From positions 1 through 26,694 of the forward strand of contig DS480334.1 of assembly GCA_000154345.1 (NCBI GenBank): DNA of 26,694 bases, given 5' to 3'. The stretch comes from [Clostridium] leptum DSM 753. Its GTDB lineage: Bacteria; Bacillota; Clostridia; Oscillospirales; Acutalibacteraceae. The stretch's first letter is position 1, and each line of letters opens with the position of its first letter. The position numbers and the translations under genes were made by a program. The notes under the pieces are model-generated. The model saw only the letters and a list, made by a program, of their open reading frames with translations, was not told the DNA's origin and did no database searches. This document shows, one piece after another, positions 23,787 through 26,694 of the stretch.

Positions 23787-24413
23787 GTGTCGTTTTCTTC
23801 TGATACCAAGCGGGAGCTTTCCGCTTTAAAGCCCAACGGAGCGTCTGAGGATGCTCTTTCTTTAAGACGGCTGTTTTTGGAAAAAGGGACGATGACCAAT
23901 CCGGCCCGGGACTATCACATGGAGTTTGCCTGTGCCTCTCTGGAGGAGGCGCAAGCGCTTTGCTCCTTTTTGGAATACCTGCCTGAGCTTTCGGTAACTC
24001 CCGGCGTGACGAAACGGAAGGGCCAGTATGTGGTTTATGTCAAGGGCAGTGAGCAGATCACGGATTTACTGGCGTTCATCGGAGCGAATAAAGCGGCGAT
24101 GGAATTTATGCAGGTAAAAATGGTGAAGGAGGTTCGGAATTATGTGAACCGAACCACAAATTTTGAAACTGCCAATATTGGAAAAACCGCATCCGCGGCT
24201 GCGGGACAGCTGGAAGCCATTCGAAAGATACAGCAGGTAAGGGGACTGGCGTCTTTACCGGAGGAGCTGAGAGAGCTGGCGGAGCTGCGGCTGGAAAACC
24301 CGGAATTTTCCTTACGGGAACTGGGAGAAAGTCTTACGCCTCCGATCACCCGCAGCGGTGTAAACCACCGGATGAATCGGCTTCTTCAAATTGCCGATGA
24401 AATTTTTCCGTAA
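23787..24413 (+). CDS. whiA: WhiA-family DNA-binding protein, internally shortened
   Basis: 208 residues from the GTG at 23787, which has AAGGAGGG six bases upstream; family members usually have about 310. The first 16 residues (SFSSDTKRELSALKP) match the WhiA N-terminus. The protein then goes almost directly to the second LAGLIDADG-like segment (LFLEKGTMTNPARDYHMEF, from about residue 29). About 105 residues, including the first LAGLIDADG half, are absent. The rest is normal: RNYVNRTTNFETANIGKT, then the C-terminal HTH with LRELGESL and SGVNHRMNRL. WhiA affects division and sporulation in Firmicutes and actinomycetes. No frameshift or stop is seen, so it is probably a functional short form. 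It closes the hprK cluster. Confidence 0.88.
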   Translation: MSFSSDTKRELSALKPNGASEDALSLRRLFLEKGTMTNPARDYHMEFACASLEEAQALCSFLEYLPELSVTPGVTKRKGQYVVYVKGSEQITDLLAFIGANKAAMEFMQVKMVKEVRNYVNRTTNFETANIGKTASAAAGQLEAIRKIQQVRGLASLPEELRELAELRLENPEFSLRELGESLTPPITRSGVNHRMNRLLQIADEIFP

Positions 24414-24431
24414 TAATGGGTTATCAAACAT

Positions 24432-24467
24432 AAACAGCCGAATGCTAAAAAGCGTTCGGCTGTTTTT
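24432..24467 (+). terminator. Terminator after whiA
   Basis: A 15-bp stem (24432-24446 with 24451-24465, one T-G wobble) with an AAAA loop, ending in five Ts (24463-24467). It closes the hprK-whiA cluster. Confidence 0.85.
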
Positions 24468-24755
24468 ATGTCATTTATCAGAGGCCGCCTAAACCATTGA
24501 CGGTGCTGACGGAGATATCATACATTAAGTTTGGAGCAAAACGAGCGGATTATCACAAGCCTTTTATGGCACAAAACTAATGCTTAAACGGTGCTCCTCC
24601 GGTTCGTACGATCTCCATGAACGGAGGAGCACTTTAGGAGCTTTCAAGCATCTTTGGCAGTGCTGGTTCGCTTCCAGCATCTCCGCAAGCCACCAGCTTT
24701 TATATTAAGATTTAGCAGATTTTTTAGGCTGGAAACAGCCTTATCTCTTTATGAA
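24468..24755. other. Non-coding gap with an isolated strong hairpin
   Basis: No gene seen. A perfect 11-bp stem GTGCTCCTCCG (24591-24601) with its complement (24622-24632) encloses a 20-base loop. Smaller hairpins follow: TGCTGG/CCAGCA near 24662-24679, and AGGCTG-GAAA-CAGCCT near 24727-24742. None has a good T-run. They may form the 3' end of the minus-strand HAD gene's mRNA. Confidence 0.45.
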
Positions 24756-25394
24756 TTATTCGCCGAGGAGCCCTTCAATCAAACGGGGAAGCTCACTGGC
24801 ATGTGCCGCCGTATGCTCCACCTGTTCCATTTCATAGGGGCGGAAGCCATAAACGCATCCAATGAAAGGAATTTGATTATCCACAGCGGCCTGCCGGTCT
24901 AAAAGAGTATCACCGACCATAACCGCTTTTTCCGGAGAAACCTCTCTTAAAAGCTTGCCCAGGCTTTGGCCCTTGTGATCCATTCCAGCCTCCAGTTCCT
25001 GAAGATAGTCCATTTTGTCCTTCAAGCCAATGGCACTGACACACATTTTGATATAGCGGATGTTGGAATTGGAGCAGACTGCCGTTTCGTACCCTATGGC
25101 GTGAAGGCGGTCCATAGCTTCCGGAATACCATCGTAGGGCATGGCACGGTCCAGATACTTTGCCTGTATTTCCCCGCCATGGGTAAAATAGAAATCATAA
25201 GCCTTTTGATCCCAGCCGGGAAAAATAGCATCCATAGTGTCCTTATAATTGGTGCCAAAGGAAGCGATAATATGAGAAGCCTCCTGGACGGGGTAGCCCA
25301 GTAACCGCTCCATCTCCTGGGCTGCGGGAACGGAGAACAGCTCCGTACGGCTTAGGGTGCCGTCTAAGTCGAAAACAGCCAGTTTCTTTGTCAT
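24756..25394 (-). CDS. HAD family hydrolase (subfamily IA phosphatase)
   Basis: 212 residues from the ATG at 25394, chosen because AAAGGAGG lies 8 bases upstream. A further in-frame start at 25424 has no such site. Motif I is DLDGTLS with Asp9 and Asp11 (nucleophile and acid/base), motif II is CSNSN, and motifs III/IV are MVGDTLLDRQAA. An alpha-helical cap (about 18-85) places it in subfamily IA, near phosphoglycolate phosphatases (Gph/PpaX). Exact substrate unknown. It is a single gene with its own promoter. Confidence 0.88.
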   Translation of the reverse strand: MTKKLAVFDLDGTLSRTELFSVPAAQEMERLLGYPVQEASHIIASFGTNYKDTMDAIFPGWDQKAYDFYFTHGGEIQAKYLDRAMPYDGIPEAMDRLHAIGYETAVCSNSNIRYIKMCVSAIGLKDKMDYLQELEAGMDHKGQSLGKLLREVSPEKAVMVGDTLLDRQAAVDNQIPFIGCVYGFRPYEMEQVEHTAAHASELPRLIEGLLGE

Positions 25395-25434
25395 AGGGGA
25401 TTCCTCCTTTACAATCAGAACCATGCTGTTTTCT

Positions 25435-25463
25435 ATTATACTGTTTTTTTGTCGGGATGAAAG
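25435..25463 (-). promoter_or_regulatory. Probable promoter for HAD hydrolase gene
   Basis: On the minus strand a perfect TATAAT (25440-25435) lies about 40 bases before the chosen ATG. The -35 region reads CTTTCA/TTTCAT and is poor. Confidence 0.45.
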
Positions 25464-25529
25464 AGAAAAATAAAAATATTATGGTTTTGATAAAATCGGA
25501 AATCTGGGAAAAGAAAATCTTAGAAGATG

Positions 25530-25558
25530 TTGCCGTTTTTAGGGGCTTATGGTAGACT
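25530..25558 (+). promoter_or_regulatory. Promoter for coiled-coil protein gene
   Basis: TTGCCG at 25530-25535, a 17-base spacer ending in TGG (extended -10), and TAGACT at 25553-25558. The leader is only about 12 bases and consists mostly of the ribosome site. Confidence 0.55.
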
Positions 25559-25576
25559 AAAAAGGGGGGATGCCAA

Positions 25577-26119
25577 ATGAAAACAACGGATGAAAAACGT
25601 GACCGCCGTTCGTTATCAGTACACGAAGGGCTGGAAGCATTAGAAACATCTGAAAGCTATGCGGAACGGCGCTTGCAAAATCAAATTGCGGCCCTCCTTG
25701 AAGGCAGAAAAGAGCTGAATAAAGAAATTGAGCGTCTTCAGGAAAAATGGTTGAACGCCCAGCGTCAGGATGACGAATTAATACGTAAAAGCCGGCAGTA
25801 TGATGATATCCAGTTTCACCTTTATGAAATTCATCAAAAGGCAGAGGCCGATGCGCAGGAAATCCGGGATTCGGCCAAAGAACAGGCTATGGACGCTGTT
25901 TTTGTCATTGACGATATCAAGGAAGCGGTGGCGGTTTTTCAGCAGGATCTCAAGGCTTTAAAAAAAGATTTGAAGATTGGAAGTGATACGCTGGAAGACC
26001 GGGTTACATCGTTTCTTTATTCCTTAGAAAGCTTTGAGAATACATTGGACCAGATTAAGCTGCGTTTTTACCAGGATAACCATTTGCCGTGGGAGAAACC
26101 CGAGCCGTTAGAAAAATGA
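25577..26119 (+). CDS. Coiled-coil protein, DivIVA-like, function unknown
   Basis: 180-residue cytoplasmic protein without signal or membrane segment, rich in charged residues. Two long coiled-coil stretches are visible (about 30-75 and 78-165). The segment KAEADAQEIRDSAKEQA, with Ala every few residues and Glu/Lys between, is typical of DivIVA/GpsB-type or ATP-synthase-b-like coils. The start is ATG with GGGGGG about 8 bases upstream. I cannot assign a function; a role in polar or division-site organisation is one possibility. It stands alone between its promoter and the tRNA promoter. Confidence 0.75.
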   Translation: MKTTDEKRDRRSLSVHEGLEALETSESYAERRLQNQIAALLEGRKELNKEIERLQEKWLNAQRQDDELIRKSRQYDDIQFHLYEIHQKAEADAQEIRDSAKEQAMDAVFVIDDIKEAVAVFQQDLKALKKDLKIGSDTLEDRVTSFLYSLESFENTLDQIKLRFYQDNHLPWEKPEPLEK

Positions 26120-26127
26120 TAAAATAC

Positions 26128-26156
26128 TTGCAAAAGACAAGGCTTTGTGCTATCAT
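26128..26156 (+). promoter_or_regulatory. Promoter for tRNA gene
   Basis: TTGCAA at 26128-26133, a 17-base spacer ending in TGC (extended -10), and TATCAT at 26151-26156. The -10 block TGCTATCAT is identical to that of the ilvBNC promoter. Confidence 0.7.
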
Positions 26157-26173
26157 ATTTTAGCGTGAAATGA

Positions 26174-26250
26174 GGGCCACTAGCTCAGTTGGTTAGAGCA
26201 ACCGGCTCATAACCGGTCGGTCCGGGGTTCGAGTCCCTGATGGCCCACCA
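26174..26250 (+). tRNA. tRNA with CAU anticodon, probably Ile2 (or elongator Met)
   Basis: A complete 77-base cloverleaf with encoded CCA. The D-stem is GCTC/GAGC, the anticodon stem ACCGG/CCGGT with loop CTCATAA (CAT at 26208-26210), and the T-arm CGGGG-TTCGAGT-CCCTG. It is not initiator tRNA, because position 1 pairs with 72. The acceptor pairs C4-G69 and C5-G68 are those read by TilS in tRNA-Ile2, so Ile (after lysidine modification) is favoured over elongator Met, but this is inference. The acceptor stem has a C7-A66 mismatch. Confidence 0.9.
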
Positions 26251-26305
26251 CAGAAAAACCGCATGGTTAAGCCGTTTTTAGGCTTTTCTGTGCGGTTTGT
26301 TCTTT
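26249..26305 (+). terminator. Terminator after tRNA, with two competing stems
   Basis: AAACCGCA (26256-26263) pairs with TGCGGTTT (26291-26298), with an inner AAGCC/GGCTT hairpin (26269-26285), followed by GTTCTTT. A second stem, CACAGAAAA (26249-26257) with TTTTCTGTG (26284-26292), overlaps it and includes the last bases of the tRNA's CCA end, so the two exclude each other. Confidence 0.65.
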
Positions 26306-26352
26306 ATGAAACGAGCGAAAAATAGCAGTAAATAATGTGTTTTAAATTGATT

Positions 26353-26376
26353 ATGCAAGTCAAAATGCAAGTCAAA
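26353..26376. repeat. Perfect 12-bp tandem repeat
   Basis: ATGCAAGTCAAA occurs twice in direct succession (26353-26364 and 26365-26376), about 100 bases after the tRNA gene. Short direct repeats next to tRNA genes can be arm-type integrase sites, but no integrase is in the window. Confidence 0.6.
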
Positions 26377-26379
26377 ACT

Positions 26380-26413
26380 AAAAATCCCTCCCTACTTTTC
26401 TGGTAGGGAGGGA
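26380..26413 (-). terminator. Terminator of small basic-protein gene
   Basis: A perfect 11-bp stem TCCCTCCCTAC (26385-26395) with GTAGGGAGGGA (26403-26413). On the minus strand it is followed by TTTTTAGTTTT. It lies directly after the stop of the minus-strand gene. Confidence 0.8.
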
Positions 26414-26417
26414 AAAT

Positions 26418-26582
26418 TTATATTTTTTTGCGCCTAACTTTAACATGGCGCTTGTTCACAGATCTGTCCATCTTTTTGAGGATTTCCCGCATGATGAAAT
26501 AGGTCATTTCCTGGTTAAGAATCAGGGTGTTAAGGTTTTCATTGATACATTCTAAGTACATTAACGATTTCTTTGTTTTCAT
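26418..26582 (-). CDS. Small basic protein of unknown function
   Basis: 54 residues from the ATG at 26582, chosen because AAAGGAG lies about 8 bases upstream. In-frame ATGs at 26603 and 26600 would place that site inside the gene. The N-terminal part may be helical (ECINENLNTLILNQEMTYFIMREILKKM), and the end is strongly basic (KRHVKVRRKKI), which could bind nucleic acid. I recognise no family. Good translation and termination signals support it as real. It lies in AT-rich DNA next to a tRNA gene, as small genes of integrated elements often do. Its promoter is probably within 26604-26694, which holds no other gene. Confidence 0.6.
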   Translation of the reverse strand: MKTKKSLMYLECINENLNTLILNQEMTYFIMREILKKMDRSVNKRHVKVRRKKI

Positions 26583-26694
26583 AACTCTGTCTCCTTTCAT
26601 CAATACCTTACTATTGGCACATGCCTTTGTACTCAGGCAAGAGGACGCTAAGTGATAAAAAGAGACTTGCGGTTCACAAGGATTTTATTGCATA

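Overview
The window looks like chromosomal DNA from a low-to-mid GC Gram-positive bacterium of the class Clostridia, probably a gut-type member of the Oscillospirales or a relative. This is inferred from strong AGGAGG-type ribosome sites, sigma-A-like promoters with 16-18 base spacers, frequent TTG/GTG starts, lipoproteins with typical lipoboxes, an hprK-murB-rapZ-whiA cluster, and families common in this group (CmpB-type membrane protein, DUF2804, CPBP proteases). No rRNA, CRISPR array, insertion sequence or complete prophage is visible.

Layout. Positions 1-947 are very AT-rich and gene-free, with a good promoter, a cre-like site and a nested palindromic element. A sugar ABC importer operon without its ATPase follows (948-4197: lipoprotein binding protein and two permeases) and ends in a GNRA-loop terminator. 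Next come a CPBP-family membrane protease directly followed by tadA (4553-6088), a small lipoprotein on the minus strand, and a CmpB-family membrane protein (6638-7480). A minus-strand block holds DUF2804, a membrane-anchored extracellular-domain protein and mnmA (7594-10440), then a YhhN/lysoplasmalogenase-like gene (10591-11295). The minus-strand operon ilvB-ilvN-ilvC (14866 down to 11677) supplies the first two steps of branched-chain amino acid synthesis.

From 15350 an AI-2E-family membrane protein is followed without a gap by cardiolipin synthase. A diverged family-4-like glycosyltransferase (minus, 18636-19865) stands back to back with a plus-strand cluster: hprK, a PHP-domain hydrolase, murB, rapZ and whiA (20110-24413). 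This cluster links catabolite control (HprK), cell-wall precursor synthesis (MurB), and regulation of envelope and division (RapZ, WhiA). The right end has a HAD hydrolase (minus), a coiled-coil DivIVA-like protein, a CAU-anticodon tRNA, and a small basic protein in an AT-rich end that could be the edge of an integrated element.

Most of the window is ordinary core chromosome. The observations most worth a second look are: a whiA whose product lacks about 100 internal residues (the first LAGLIDADG half) but keeps its start, reading frame and HTH; the absence of glmR/yvcK between rapZ and whiA; the nested palindromic element with two mutually exclusive stems upstream of the sugar importer; a glycosyltransferase with altered active-site motifs; and an unexplained 320-base region after the cls terminator. 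I did not find a clear, complete new biological system.
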